This document shows, piece after piece, positions 35,065 to 44,495 of a DNA stretch of 64,000 bases. The position numbers and the translations under genes are program-made. Source of the DNA: Sphingobacterium multivorum (lineage in GTDB: Bacteria > Bacteroidota > Bacteroidia > Sphingobacteriales > Sphingobacteriaceae); NCBI RefSeq assembly GCF_039511225.1, contig NZ_CP154261.1, positions 1,364,001 to 1,428,000 of the forward strand, given 5' to 3'. The stretch's first letter is position 1. Each line of letters opens with the position of its first letter. A model generated the notes under the pieces. That model had not been told where the DNA came from. It worked only from the letters and a program-made list of their open reading frames with translations, and ran no database searches.

Positions 35065-35976
35065 TTATTTGAAATAGTAGAGCGGTTTTTTTCTTCTCAC
35101 CTGAAATAATTGTGCATGTTCCAGTAATTTAACATAATTATTTTGCCAATAATTGGCAATCCAATTTGAATCCAATGAAGGGTTGTAATGACTCAGGTCA
35201 CTTTTTAAAACGACTGAATCCACTGCTGTTCCAACATTCCAAATGCTTATTTTGCTGTAACGTCCCCTGTAGGGAGGGGTATAACATTTAATAGCCTGCA
35301 CGCAACTGTCAACCGAGGGATAATCATAACTGTCGAAATTATCCAATGTTGCAATGCTGATTTTCTGATAATTTTCATCAATCGCAAAGAGTTCTGAATG
35401 TGTTTCGATGATTTCTCCGCAAATTGAGTTCCTGGATTTCTCTTCGTTCCAGAAATACTGAATAGGAAAACTATGCTTATAAAGCATGGTTTTCCCTTTG
35501 ATTTTAAGTGGTTTGCTGTTGTGGTATTCACCTATCTCAATAAAATTTTCAACCTTTGGATTAAACAAATAGGTATGTTCTTGCCACTTCTTGTTCCATA
35601 CAATATCTTCAAAACCGTCTTTGTTTTGATCGGTAAACGATAATCCTGAATTATTGGTCCCATAATCCATATCTCGCATAATGAGGTGCCATTGATTATT
35701 TTGCAGCTTTTCGACCTGAAAGAAACACGCTGAGTCGTTCTTAAAGACGGAAAATCTATAACGCTTATTTGCTATAAAAGAACAATCTTGTTCTATCAGG
35801 TTGTAATTCGAAGTTTTTAGGCTATCGATTTCCTGGTAGACTAGAAAGGAATCCGGTAATTGCACATGCTTGTTGTGCGAGTTACAACTAAAGAATGCAA
35901 CAGCGCATATTCCCAGCAACAATTTCCAGCTCTGGTTTATTATTTTTGTACGGAATGGCTGTTTGAAATGTCTCAT
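35065..35976 (-). CDS. Hypothetical lipoprotein with a VCBS/FG-GAP-like segment
   Basis: This protein is 303 residues from the Met at 35976; an ATG 24 bases upstream is possible. The signal ends AVAFFSCNSH with the lipidated Cys. The segment MDYGTNNSGLSFTDQNKDGFEDIVW resembles a calcium-binding FG-GAP/VCBS repeat, here single. The rest is mostly beta with many Tyr and Ser. No family is assigned. It stands alone between an AraC gene and the flavoprotein pair. Confidence 0.7.
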   Translation of the reverse strand: MRHFKQPFRTKIINQSWKLLLGICAVAFFSCNSHNKHVQLPDSFLVYQEIDSLKTSNYNLIEQDCSFIANKRYRFSVFKNDSACFFQVEKLQNNQWHLIMRDMDYGTNNSGLSFTDQNKDGFEDIVWNKKWQEHTYLFNPKVENFIEIGEYHNSKPLKIKGKTMLYKHSFPIQYFWNEEKSRNSICGEIIETHSELFAIDENYQKISIATLDNFDSYDYPSVDSCVQAIKCYTPPYRGRYSKISIWNVGTAVDSVVLKSDLSHYNPSLDSNWIANYWQNNYVKLLEHAQLFQVRRKKPLYYFK

Positions 35977-36135
35977 ATCAATTAAGCTGTGCCGGTGCAT
36001 ATTATTGATCGTCTGAAATACTTTTGTTCAGTGAACTTTGACAATAATGGTTTTAATATTATGATTTGTATTGTTGTTAAATAGCGTACAAAATAAATTG
36101 ACTTTTTATTATTGTACTCAAAATTGAAACTACCA

Positions 36136-37257
36136 TTATAGTTGGCGCTCACTAAATTTATTTGTGTTCAGGTCGGCAGCTGAAAGCGTTTTTAGAAGTT
36201 CTCTAGCTGCGGCGCTACCTGCACGGTTTGCACCGATTGTCGATGCTGATGGACCATAACCCACGAGGTGAATTCTTGGTTCTTTAGCGACCATGGTCGC
36301 TAGTCTGCCTGCCATTTGAATGCCACCCTGTTTTTCTTTTGGTAGCACTGCGTCTAGATGGCTCAATGAACTTTTAAAGCCTGTATTCCAAAGTATAACA
36401 TCTGCTTGTTGTTCTGTTCCATTGGCCCATTTGATCCCCTTTTGTGTTATTTCTTGAAACATTGGAAAACGTTGAAGGACACCCCGTTTTTCCATCTCCT
36501 GGATTTCTGTAGAATAGGGGAGGCCCGTAACGGAAACGACAGACAAAGGTGAAAGCCCCAATCGTACACGTTCCTCTACCATAGCAACCGCATTATGCCC
36601 GGCCATGTCATCAAATGGCCCCTCTCTGAATAAAGGCGGTCGTCGTGTTACCCAGGTTGTCGTTGTAACCTGGGAAATTTGATCCAATAGCTGAATGGCA
36701 GAAATACCGGCTCCAACAACAATAACATGTTTGCCACGAAAATACTCTGCAGTTTTAAAATCCTTTGTGTGAAGTTGCTCGCCCCGAAATAATTCTGCAC
36801 CTGGATAGGTAGGAATATAGGGGTTTTCCCATGTTCCAGTGGCGTTGATAATACCGAGTGCTGAGAAAAGAGTTTCTGCCGTATCGATATGAAAGCGATC
36901 TTGGTACATGTAGACTTTTTCTACTTTAGCTGGTCGATATACTTGAAGTCCAAATTTTTCTTCATAAAGTTTAAAATAATGGGGAACAGCGGTGTTGGCT
37001 TGAACTTCCGCCCCTTTTGTTGATAAAGTCTCCTCAAACGACATGCCGGGCAAATCGTGTATTTTATTGACTGTACTTAAGGTAAGGGAGTCCCAGCGAA
37101 ATTGCCAGGCTCCTCCTGGTGCAGAGGCTTCATCCAGGATGATAAAATCCGGCCCGATTTTAAGTCCGAGCTTCTTCAAATGATAAGCAGCAGAAAGTCC
37201 AGCCTGACCCGCACCAATGACTGCAATTTTTGTTTTGTAGCGAATGTTCTTTATCAT
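36136..37257 (-). CDS. FAD-dependent monooxygenase (FMO-like) / NAD(P)-binding protein
   Basis: This 373-residue flavoprotein has two dinucleotide folds: GAGQAGLSAAYHL near 16-28 for FAD and VVGAGISAIQLLDQI near 170-190 for NADPH. Just before the second, FRGEQLHTKDFKTAEYF matches the FMO fingerprint FxGxxxHxxxY/F with a small variation. Size is near that of small bacterial FMO/YhiN-type proteins. It follows the LLM-class enzyme gene by 12 bases on the same strand, so the two probably work together on one substrate, which is unknown. Confidence 0.88.
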   Translation of the reverse strand: MIKNIRYKTKIAVIGAGQAGLSAAYHLKKLGLKIGPDFIILDEASAPGGAWQFRWDSLTLSTVNKIHDLPGMSFEETLSTKGAEVQANTAVPHYFKLYEEKFGLQVYRPAKVEKVYMYQDRFHIDTAETLFSALGIINATGTWENPYIPTYPGAELFRGEQLHTKDFKTAEYFRGKHVIVVGAGISAIQLLDQISQVTTTTWVTRRPPLFREGPFDDMAGHNAVAMVEERVRLGLSPLSVVSVTGLPYSTEIQEMEKRGVLQRFPMFQEITQKGIKWANGTEQQADVILWNTGFKSSLSHLDAVLPKEKQGGIQMAGRLATMVAKEPRIHLVGYGPSASTIGANRAGSAAARELLKTLSAADLNTNKFSERQL

Positions 37258-37269
37258 ACGAAAGAGGAG

Positions 37270-38292
37270 TTAACGCCAACCAAGTTCGGGAGCTACGTGT
37301 TCCAAAATGGCTGAAAGAATGTGGACATTGTAGTCGACCCCTAGCGTATTTGGAATGGTCAATAATAGCGTGTCGGCTTCTTGTATTGCTTCATCTTGCG
37401 CTAATTCCTTCACGAGTTGATCTGGTTCTGCGGCATAACTTCGCCCAAAAATCGTCCGCTTGTCCGATTCGATTATCCCAATTTTATCTGTTTTGTCAGC
37501 CTCTTGCCCGAAGTAATAACGATCTAAATCATCGACCAGAGCGAATATGGATCGACTGACCGAAACGCGGGGTTCACCAGGGTGCCCTGCTGCTTTCCAG
37601 GCCTCTTTGTATAAACGTATTTGTTCGGCCTGCTGAATATGAAAAGGTTTGCCATTTTCATCATATTTCAAAGTGGAACTTTGCAGGTGCATCCTGTTTT
37701 GAGCAGCCCATACCGCGGTGGCATTTGAAGCTGCTCCCCACCAGATACGATCGCGTAGCCCTTCCGAATGGGGTTCAAGCCTCAGTAAGCCAGGCGGGTT
37801 TGGAAACATTGGATAGGGATTTGGTTCAGCGAAGCCCGTGCCTGTAAGCTTTTCTAAAAATTCCAATGCTTTTTGCCTTCCCATATCAGCATCTGTTTCA
37901 CCTTCGGCGAGATCGTAACCAAAGTAACGCCAACCATCTATTACTTGTTCAGGGGATCCTCTACTGATGCCGAGCTGCAACCTGCCCCTAGAGATTAGAT
38001 CTGCAGCCCCTGCGTCTTCCACCATATAAAGGGGATTTTCATAGCGCATATCGATGACCCCTGTGCCGATCTCAATTTTTGAGGTTTTGGCTCCAATGGC
38101 TGACAATAAAGGAAAAGGAGATGCTAACTGATTCGCAAAATGATGTACCCGGAAATAGGCACCATCTATGCCTATTTCTTCAGCAGCTACTGCCAGATCA
38201 ATGGATTGCAATAAAGTGTCACTTGCCGTCTGCGTACTGTATGCTGGATGTTTGGACCAATGGCCAAAAGATAAAAAACCTATTTTTTTCAT
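37270..38292 (-). CDS. LLM class flavin-dependent oxidoreductase
   Basis: This 340-residue protein belongs to the bacterial luciferase-like monooxygenase superfamily. It has a TIM-barrel start (KKIGFLSFGHWS), IGIDGAYFRVHHFANQ, IEIGTGVIDMRYENPLYM and the flavin-binding RLQLGISRGSPEQ. It is the first gene of a two-gene unit with the FMO-like enzyme, 12 bases apart. It would need a reduced flavin supplied by a partner reductase. The substrate is not evident. Confidence 0.92.
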   Translation of the reverse strand: MKKIGFLSFGHWSKHPAYSTQTASDTLLQSIDLAVAAEEIGIDGAYFRVHHFANQLASPFPLLSAIGAKTSKIEIGTGVIDMRYENPLYMVEDAGAADLISRGRLQLGISRGSPEQVIDGWRYFGYDLAEGETDADMGRQKALEFLEKLTGTGFAEPNPYPMFPNPPGLLRLEPHSEGLRDRIWWGAASNATAVWAAQNRMHLQSSTLKYDENGKPFHIQQAEQIRLYKEAWKAAGHPGEPRVSVSRSIFALVDDLDRYYFGQEADKTDKIGIIESDKRTIFGRSYAAEPDQLVKELAQDEAIQEADTLLLTIPNTLGVDYNVHILSAILEHVAPELGWR

Positions 38293-38466
38293 AAATCAAA
38301 AAGTGATTTGATGTTTATCAAATTTAATAAATGTTGCGGTAACTTTGATGGTAGTGATTGTCCGATGCGTGTCAATAATAGCTGGTTTGAATTTGTCAAA
38401 TGACAAGTAAGCTGAGGCTTAAAAAGCGTAATTTTGTCTATTATTCAACTATATAGATGATTCAGA

Positions 38467-39066
38467 ATGACGTTGTCCGACAAATTATTAAAGCAGATTG
38501 AGTTTATCAAAGAAATCGATAAGATTAAGTATGTCCAGCGCAAAACAAAACTTTTCAATAGTGACCGTCCCGAAAATGATGCTGAACACAGTTGGCATCT
38601 CGCTCTTATGGCCATTGTACTTTCAGAATACGCAAATGAACCCGTAGATTTGTTAAAAGTGGTCAAGATGGTATTGATACATGATATTGTAGAAATTGAT
38701 GCTGGTGATACCTTTATCTATGATACTGAGAAAAATCATTCCAATACTGAAGCAGAACGTTTAGCTGCCCAACGGATTTTTGGCATTTTACCTAAGAAGC
38801 AAGGAGAAGAACTTATTGCGATTTGGGAAGAATTTGAAGCCGGTCAAACGCCAGAAGCACAGTTTGCACGGGCAATGGATCGATTGGAACCACTTTTACA
38901 GAATAGTTCCAATAATGGTGGAACCTGGAATGAACCTGGTGTAAATTATAAACAGGTTTATGCAAAAAAATCTGTCATTAAGGATGGTTCGACGGTACTC
39001 TGGGAATATGCCGAAAATTTGATCGATGCTGGAGTTGCTCGGGGGATTCTGAAAAAAGGAGAGTAG
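38467..39066 (+). CDS. HD domain hydrolase (HDDC2/YfbR-like)
   Basis: This 199-residue protein is of the HD phosphohydrolase superfamily, with metal-binding His41 and His44 region (NDAEHSWH) and the name-giving His72-Asp73 (LIHDIVEIDAGD). Overall length and the ENDAEHSWHLALMA opening fit the HDDC2/YfbR 5'-deoxynucleotidase group. It is divergent from the LLM gene and converges on the phosphoesterase gene, with a shared hairpin between. Specificity for deoxynucleotides is inferred from the family. Confidence 0.9.
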   Translation: MTLSDKLLKQIEFIKEIDKIKYVQRKTKLFNSDRPENDAEHSWHLALMAIVLSEYANEPVDLLKVVKMVLIHDIVEIDAGDTFIYDTEKNHSNTEAERLAAQRIFGILPKKQGEELIAIWEEFEAGQTPEAQFARAMDRLEPLLQNSSNNGGTWNEPGVNYKQVYAKKSVIKDGSTVLWEYAENLIDAGVARGILKKGE

Positions 39067-39080
39067 GGAGGATACTCATC

Positions 39081-39118
39081 AATGGCCAGCAGTAATCCCG
39101 ATACTATTGCTGACCATT
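39081..39118. terminator. Hairpin between converging genes
   Basis: AATGGCCAGCA (39081-39091) and TGCTGACCATT (39108-39118) form an 11-base stem with a single mismatch (a G-U pair on the minus-strand RNA). It lies between the HD gene and the phosphoesterase gene and probably ends transcripts from both sides. A T-run is lacking. Confidence 0.55.
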
Positions 39119-39137
39119 GTGGTTTTATAAATATACA

Positions 39138-41597
39138 TTAATCGTCATCATCCTCTTTTTGTTCGCTTACCTTTAGGAAGGCGGCTCTTTTTGGAGCTGG
39201 AGCAGATTCACCTTTAAGTCCCTGCCATAGAATTTCATTGAATACCAAATCAGGTACCGCGTCTTCTTTCGACCAATCATATTTGTCACTCCATACAGCC
39301 AGTTTCCCTTTACTTGGATTGCGCTCATTGAGATCTACATTTGCGTCGACATGATCAAATGGAGTATAATCGGGGTTATTGCTAAACGATCGCCACATGG
39401 GTGTTGCAGCAGCGTCGTATTGCGTCATTGGTTTCATCCCTAAAATCAGCTCTATCGTTCTAATCATCCCTGAGGTTGAATACATGGTGTGATCTACAGA
39501 TCTTCTTTTTACATAAGGGCTAATCAAATAGGCAGGACTACGGTGTGCATCCACATGGTCAGGACCATTCTGGGCATCATCTTCCAGTATAAAGATCGCA
39601 GATTCTTTCCAGATTGGACTCTTGCTGATATGGTCAACAAACATCCCAACAGCGAGGTCATTGTCCGCTACATGAGCATAAGGGGACTTTTTGCCGGCAC
39701 GCATCCCTTCCGTATGGTCGTTGCTGATTCGAATGGTTGTCAATTGGGGCATTTCTCCTTTTTGGATGAGTTGATCAAAATCAGCTTTCCATTGTCTTAT
39801 ACGTGTGGTGTCGGCAACACTCAGGTCATAACTTGTATATCCAGTGGCAACATGCCCTTCCAAAGATTTTACGTTGGGTTTTCCTTTATCTGCGAATTCA
39901 CCATAGGTGCGATAAGATACCTGATGTCGCTTGGCATTATCCCAAATAAATCCGCCTTTATTGTTGGCTATTTCTCGTTCCCCTTCTCCTCCATAAGTGC
40001 CGCCGCGACCGCCATAGCTTGATGGCCAGGTTTTCTCCAGATAGTCGGTGGCATAAGCACCCATACTCCAATTGTGCCCATCCGCACTAACTTCCGCATC
40101 GACATAGAAATTGTCTAGAAGTGCAAATTCATTGACAATTTTGTGTTGATTAGGCGTGATTTTTTCGCCGAATAAACAAAGTGAAGCGTCTCCATTTCCT
40201 TGTTTAACATCACCTAGAACTTGATCGTGGGTACGATTTTCTTTGATGACATAAAATACGTATTTGATCGGAGAGGGGGCTCCAACTTTCATTGGAATAG
40301 GGTTGCCGGCTTCACCCTCTGTTTGCAGCTCTTTTTCTTTCGAATAGGGCGTATTCCGATATACCGCACGAGAATATAGGGCGAGTTCTTCTGGTTTAGG
40401 ATCAGGTATAAAGCTTAACGTTCCCCTAAAAAGACCAGCAATATATTGTATCTCTTTTGGTTTGTTGAGGTCGCCTGCATGACGATCGACTTTTTCCTTT
40501 TGGTCTGTCGGATTGGGACCTTGTGGATTAGCTTTGGATGATAAGCCTTTACCATTTGTAACCAGAATTGTTTTATCGACTACTTTTACATTCGTTGGAT
40601 ACCAGCCCACTGGAATAAATCCTTTCGAAATAGATCTCCCAGGCTTACTTACGTCGAATACTGCTAAACAATTGTTGTCTGCATTGGCTATGTAAAGGAT
40701 TTTACCATCTGTGGACAAAGCAACACCATTGCTGGTCGATCCACTTGGAGCATTAGGATACAATGCTGCATTCAATGTTTCTACGATTGCTCCTGTTTTA
40801 GTATCGATTATGGATACCGAGTTGTCATTTGCGTTGGCGACAAAAAGCCATTTACCATTTTTACTAAACGTAATTTCATTTGGGTGGCTACCCACAGGGA
40901 TCTCTTTGGTTATCTTATTTTGTGTAACATCCCATACTAAAATCTTTTCTCCGCCCCAGACGCTGATATAGAGTTGTTTTGCATCAGGTGTTAGCTGGCA
41001 GGTATACCCCTCAGCTCCCAAATTATAAGTTGCTTTCGTTGCTTTGGTTTTTAAGTCGATGACATATAGTTTTTTATCTTCTCTGGTGACAGTATATAAT
41101 TGTTGTTTGTTTTTATCATCTACAGCCAATCCGGCTATTCCTATTTTATTGGGCCATGGCTTGCCAAGAACAATAGAATCTTTGGATGCAATTTTTCCAA
41201 CGTTGATTTTATAGATCCTGATCATGTTATCATGTCCCCCAGAAGCATACAGTGTATTATCATCGCTCGAAAAAGCCAATCCATACCAAGATTTTGGTAT
41301 AGCAATACTATCGATTTTTCGTTGTGAAGCGAGATCGATAAGATCTATTGTTTGTGTACTTTGTCCATTGTTGCTGACAGCTGCAAGCTTTTTATGATGA
41401 CTGATAACTAAGTTCAGCGGTAAATCTCCGAGCTCTATCTGTTTTCCAACAGGGGTTAGTGTCCAGCCATTTGGTAGTCCAACTTTATTGCTTTCCAAAA
41501 TTGAACTAATCCTATTTTGTATATTGTTTTGACTGAATGTGAGTTGTGAGGTTGCAAACATACACGTTGTCAAAATAAATGTTTCTATTCTTTTCAT
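39138..41597 (-). CDS. YncE-like propeller plus alkaline-phosphatase-superfamily phosphoesterase
   Basis: This 819-residue exported protein has a signal peptide to about residue 22. It then has a seven-bladed YVTN/YncE-type propeller (about 40-380: LVISHHKKLAAVSNNGQST, NTLYASGGHDNMIRIYKIN, KWLFVANANDNSVSIID). The C-terminal phosphoesterase domain (about 435-790) opens KYVFYVIKENRTHDQVLG, continues LLDNFYVDAEVSADGHNW, and has FILEDDAQNGPDHVDAHRSP, which carries metal-ligand type Asp/His residues. The ending is acidic. Such fusions are frequent in Bacteroidota; the substrate is probably a phospho-ester, and the exact one is unknown. Confidence 0.9.
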   Translation of the reverse strand: MKRIETFILTTCMFATSQLTFSQNNIQNRISSILESNKVGLPNGWTLTPVGKQIELGDLPLNLVISHHKKLAAVSNNGQSTQTIDLIDLASQRKIDSIAIPKSWYGLAFSSDDNTLYASGGHDNMIRIYKINVGKIASKDSIVLGKPWPNKIGIAGLAVDDKNKQQLYTVTREDKKLYVIDLKTKATKATYNLGAEGYTCQLTPDAKQLYISVWGGEKILVWDVTQNKITKEIPVGSHPNEITFSKNGKWLFVANANDNSVSIIDTKTGAIVETLNAALYPNAPSGSTSNGVALSTDGKILYIANADNNCLAVFDVSKPGRSISKGFIPVGWYPTNVKVVDKTILVTNGKGLSSKANPQGPNPTDQKEKVDRHAGDLNKPKEIQYIAGLFRGTLSFIPDPKPEELALYSRAVYRNTPYSKEKELQTEGEAGNPIPMKVGAPSPIKYVFYVIKENRTHDQVLGDVKQGNGDASLCLFGEKITPNQHKIVNEFALLDNFYVDAEVSADGHNWSMGAYATDYLEKTWPSSYGGRGGTYGGEGEREIANNKGGFIWDNAKRHQVSYRTYGEFADKGKPNVKSLEGHVATGYTSYDLSVADTTRIRQWKADFDQLIQKGEMPQLTTIRISNDHTEGMRAGKKSPYAHVADNDLAVGMFVDHISKSPIWKESAIFILEDDAQNGPDHVDAHRSPAYLISPYVKRRSVDHTMYSTSGMIRTIELILGMKPMTQYDAAATPMWRSFSNNPDYTPFDHVDANVDLNERNPSKGKLAVWSDKYDWSKEDAVPDLVFNEILWQGLKGESAPAPKRAAFLKVSEQKEDDDD

Positions 41598-41918
41598 GGG
41601 ACATATTTACGAAATTGAGTAGTCAGACTAAATAGGAAACTTCAAAATTAAAGAAAACTTAATATTGGACCGCGAACTTAGTGTAGGTGATAACGCGCTG
41701 TTTTTTAGTATGGTCAAGGGCCTCTGAAAATCTGTAATATAGGACTGATCAGAAAATTTTGCACGGAATACTTTTTGTAATCGTTTATAACAAGGGGTGA
41801 TCGGTTAATAGGTAAAACTCTGTTGTTTACCGATGAAAATTGTTTTTTCACCGAAAAATTATGGTGTTTTACAGTTTGTTTTTTGAAATTGGGCGGATAA
41901 ACTATTCAATCTTTATTT
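41598..41918. other. Divergent intergenic region
   Basis: This 321-base spacer lies between the divergent phosphoesterase gene and a small plus-strand ORF. It presumably contains the phosphoesterase promoter. I see no hairpin, repeat or coding remnant that I can defend. Confidence 0.4.
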
Positions 41919-42134
41919 ATGATACACTTCTTTAATTCATTGGCAATTTTAACTATAGTAGGATTGGTAAGCCTCTCTACCAATGTGAAAACTAAAGATT
42001 CCCAGGCCAATATTGGAGACACGATGGTAGAATATAAATCTTCAATCAATGGCACTGTAAAGCCCAATACCTTACACAGTATGCGGCAAGATAAGATTCA
42101 TTTATATACCGACTGCAAAGATTCCATTTTATAA
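41919..42134 (+). CDS. Small exported hypothetical protein
   Basis: This 71-codon ORF has an N-terminal hydrophobic stretch (about 3-20, NSLAILTIVGLVSLS) that could be a signal peptide or anchor, followed by a polar, charged remainder. There is no cysteine at the expected lipobox and no family resemblance. It heads a short run of small ORFs (42350 and 42636). Support is limited to frame length and the hydrophobic start. Confidence 0.45.
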   Translation: MIHFFNSLAILTIVGLVSLSTNVKTKDSQANIGDTMVEYKSSINGTVKPNTLHSMRQDKIHLYTDCKDSIL

Positions 42135-42349
42135 CATGAACTTTCTTATTTGAAGCTACTGTTTTTATTTTTTGAAAAATATAATTTTTAAATTACTTTT
42201 TTGTTATATAGATTAATTTCGTATATTGAGTTATAGTGAAAAGTCCAAAGGGTATGTTACGGCATCTGTTCATTTGTGTAGAGCTCTAGCGTAATTTCTA
42301 GCTTTGGGAAGCCTATATTTTTAAATTGATTATTCTTAAATAGCTTGTT

Positions 42350-42478
42350 ATGAAAAAGAAAAGTTCGTCGTGGTTTTTTTATGCCATTATTGCTATTGTC
42401 ATTTGCGTATTTCTATTATTGAATCTACCAGAACTTATTCAGGGATTTATGAACGGTTACAATTCAGTTATTAAATAG
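42350..42478 (+). CDS. 42-residue small membrane protein
   Basis: This short ORF starts MKKKSSSWFF, has one clear membrane helix (about 9-25, YAIIAIVICVFLLL), and ends with a polar tail LIQGFMNGYNSVIK. A basic start, one helix and an ending rich in Gly, Tyr and Asn are typical of conserved single-pass mini-proteins in Bacteroidota. It is too short for ordinary gene callers. The function is unknown. Confidence 0.6.
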   Translation: MKKKSSSWFFYAIIAIVICVFLLLNLPELIQGFMNGYNSVIK

Positions 42479-42635
42479 CAACTCGATGTTCACCGTTTAA
42501 TTTCCCATATTTACCGAGTTTTTTACTGTCTTTATCTAAATTTTGTAGCTGTTGCACGCCCCGTATTGTAGTTTAGAATGAGTAAACGGAATAGGACTAA
42601 TACCGTATTTCTTGAATGGAACTTAATCAGATCTA

Positions 42636-42857
42636 ATGAAACGAGTCGAAATATTTAAAACCAATGTTTATCGAATGAAAGATGCACAGCAAATTGTTGC
42701 AACTCTTGTCAGCCTGTTTTCATCTTATAAAATTAACTTCGATCTTGAAGATGAAGAACGTATTCTAAGAATTGAATCTTCGCAATTGGAAATTGAGACC
42801 AACAGCATTGTTAGAAAGATGTTTGAGTGGGGTTATCGTTGCGAAAGAATCATTTAA
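42636..42857 (+). CDS. Small protein with a predicted ferredoxin-like fold
   Basis: This 73-residue soluble protein has a beta-alpha-beta-beta-alpha-beta pattern: VEIFKTNVY, a helix DAQQIVATLVSLFSSY, KINFDLEDEERILRIES, and a final helix to GYRCERII. It resembles the fold of heavy-metal-associated domains but lacks the CxxC motif, so metal transport is unlikely. It is a plausible real gene of unknown role; similar small HMA-like proteins are common in Sphingobacteriales. Confidence 0.65.
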   Translation: MKRVEIFKTNVYRMKDAQQIVATLVSLFSSYKINFDLEDEERILRIESSQLEIETNSIVRKMFEWGYRCERII

Positions 42858-43058
42858 TCATTCATAAAAAATAAAAAGCTAACTATTATATTAATTTTCG
42901 TTGTAAATTGCGCTGGTAATTTGTTGAACAAAACTGTTGGCAGTCCCTAAGGATGTTATGTCTAATAGTCAAGTATTTCAATATAAGATTACTCAAAAAA
43001 ACATTGTTGGTAAGCGTAATATATCGGATATGATAGGCAATAGCATGCTCATTTTTTA

Positions 43059-43886
43059 ATGCTCTTTATTCTTAATACAGACTGTTTTGCACAAAATGGA
43101 ACACCGTTAACGATAGGCACATCAGAGATATTGCATTCAAAAGTTTTGGCTGAAGACAGAATGATCAACATTCATCTTCCCGACAATTATACCGCCAATG
43201 ATTCTGTTCGCTATCCAATTGTTTATGTTCTTGATGGTAGTATGGATGAAGATTTTTTTCATATAGCCGGTATTGTCCGTTTCAGTACACAACCCTGGAT
43301 CGATAGATTCCCGCAGAGTATCGTTGTTGGAATCGGTGGAAACACACGAAGGAGAGATTTTACCTTCCCTGTTGAAAACACAGATTTTATAGAAAAGGAA
43401 GGTTTTCAAAAAGCGAGCTTTCCCTCGTATGGTGGTTCAGAGAAATACCGGATATTCCTGAAAAATGAATTGATCCCTTATATAAATGACAATTTTAAAT
43501 CGAACGGAAAACAGACTTTAATTGGAGAATCATTGGCAGGACTTTTTTCATCAGAAATATTATTTAAACAACCCGAATTATTTGATGATTATATTATTAT
43601 AAGTCCAAGCTTATGGTGGGGAGAAGAGTCTTTATTGACGCATGGGGAGAAGTTTCTGCAAACTAATTTGAAAAAAAATATAAAGGTTTATCTCGGTATC
43701 CCCAACAAGGAAGAAGACATAAGAATGTATGATGAGGCTATAGCGTTATCGGAGATTCTTAAACGAAACAAGAAGATTCATTTTGTATTTGATTACATGC
43801 CCGATGAATTGCATTCGACTGTAATACATCAAGCGGTCTACAACGCTTTTAAGAAGTTGTATCCAAAAACGGTCTATTCAAAGTAG
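43059..43886 (+). CDS. Alpha/beta-hydrolase esterase (Fes/IroE-like), signal peptide apparently disrupted
   Basis: This 275-residue protein has an esterase-D-like fold: IVYVLDGSMDEDFFHIAGIV, nucleophile Ser in LIGESLAGLFSS, IIISPSLWWGEESLL, and a C-terminal HSTV with the catalytic His. The family includes enterobactin esterases and other secreted acyl hydrolases. The present start leaves only MLFILNTDCFAQN as a stunted signal. One more T in the T6 tract at 43052-43057 would join it to the preceding frame and give a full signal peptide (MLIFLMLFILNTDCFAQN). The gene may be phase-variable, frameshifted, or mis-sequenced. Confidence 0.8.
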   Translation: MLFILNTDCFAQNGTPLTIGTSEILHSKVLAEDRMINIHLPDNYTANDSVRYPIVYVLDGSMDEDFFHIAGIVRFSTQPWIDRFPQSIVVGIGGNTRRRDFTFPVENTDFIEKEGFQKASFPSYGGSEKYRIFLKNELIPYINDNFKSNGKQTLIGESLAGLFSSEILFKQPELFDDYIIISPSLWWGEESLLTHGEKFLQTNLKKNIKVYLGIPNKEEDIRMYDEAIALSEILKRNKKIHFVFDYMPDELHSTVIHQAVYNAFKKLYPKTVYSK

Positions 43887-43911
43887 CAATATGTCTATTC
43901 TGAGATTAGTT

Positions 43912-44448
43912 TTATTTTATAGTTAGTTTTGTGCGATCACGCCACTCATCTTCCAGGATTGACATCAATAGCTTGTCGTGAAATTGATTATCTCTAAAAC
44001 AGGCTTTACGCATTCTTCCCTCCAATTTAAAACCGGCGTTTTCATATGCTTTTATGGCTGTATAGTTTGGCTCAGATACCGTCAGCATAATTCTGTTGAG
44101 CTCTAGTTTTCCAAATCCGATAGCTAAGATTAATTTGGTAACTTGAGTGCCTATTCCCTTCCCCCATTCTTCGCGATCACCTATAAAAATAAAATACTCT
44201 CCAGATCTGTTTGCTTTGGAAATATTACAAATGCCTGTATAACCAATCAGTTTATTAGAGTCGTTTAGGAAAATTCCACGATTAAAATTTTTAGAATCGT
44301 TGACAACGGAGAGAAACCAATTGTCGATTTGATCCCTTGTGTTTAGCGACTGAAAAAGAGAAAGGGAGTACTTTATAGACATCTCATCATTGATCCATTC
44401 ATAAAATGGAGAGACATCTTCGAGTGAGAGTAGCTTTAAATCGATCAT
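43912..44448 (-). CDS. GNAT family N-acetyltransferase (RimJ/RimL-like)
   Basis: This 178-residue acetyltransferase fits the RimJ/RimL-type GNAT pattern: LIGYTGICNISKANRSGEY, the acetyl-CoA-binding IGDREEWGKGIGTQVTKLI, LNRIMLTVSEPNYTAIKAYE and AGFKLEGRMRKACF. It converges on the esterase gene with 25 bases between. Likely substrates are a protein N-terminus or a small amine; this cannot be narrowed further. Confidence 0.92.
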   Translation of the reverse strand: MIDLKLLSLEDVSPFYEWINDEMSIKYSLSLFQSLNTRDQIDNWFLSVVNDSKNFNRGIFLNDSNKLIGYTGICNISKANRSGEYFIFIGDREEWGKGIGTQVTKLILAIGFGKLELNRIMLTVSEPNYTAIKAYENAGFKLEGRMRKACFRDNQFHDKLLMSILEDEWRDRTKLTIK

Positions 44449-44495
44449 CGTTTCATAAAAATGGTGCTCGTTATTTCATACGCGAATTTACCGCT

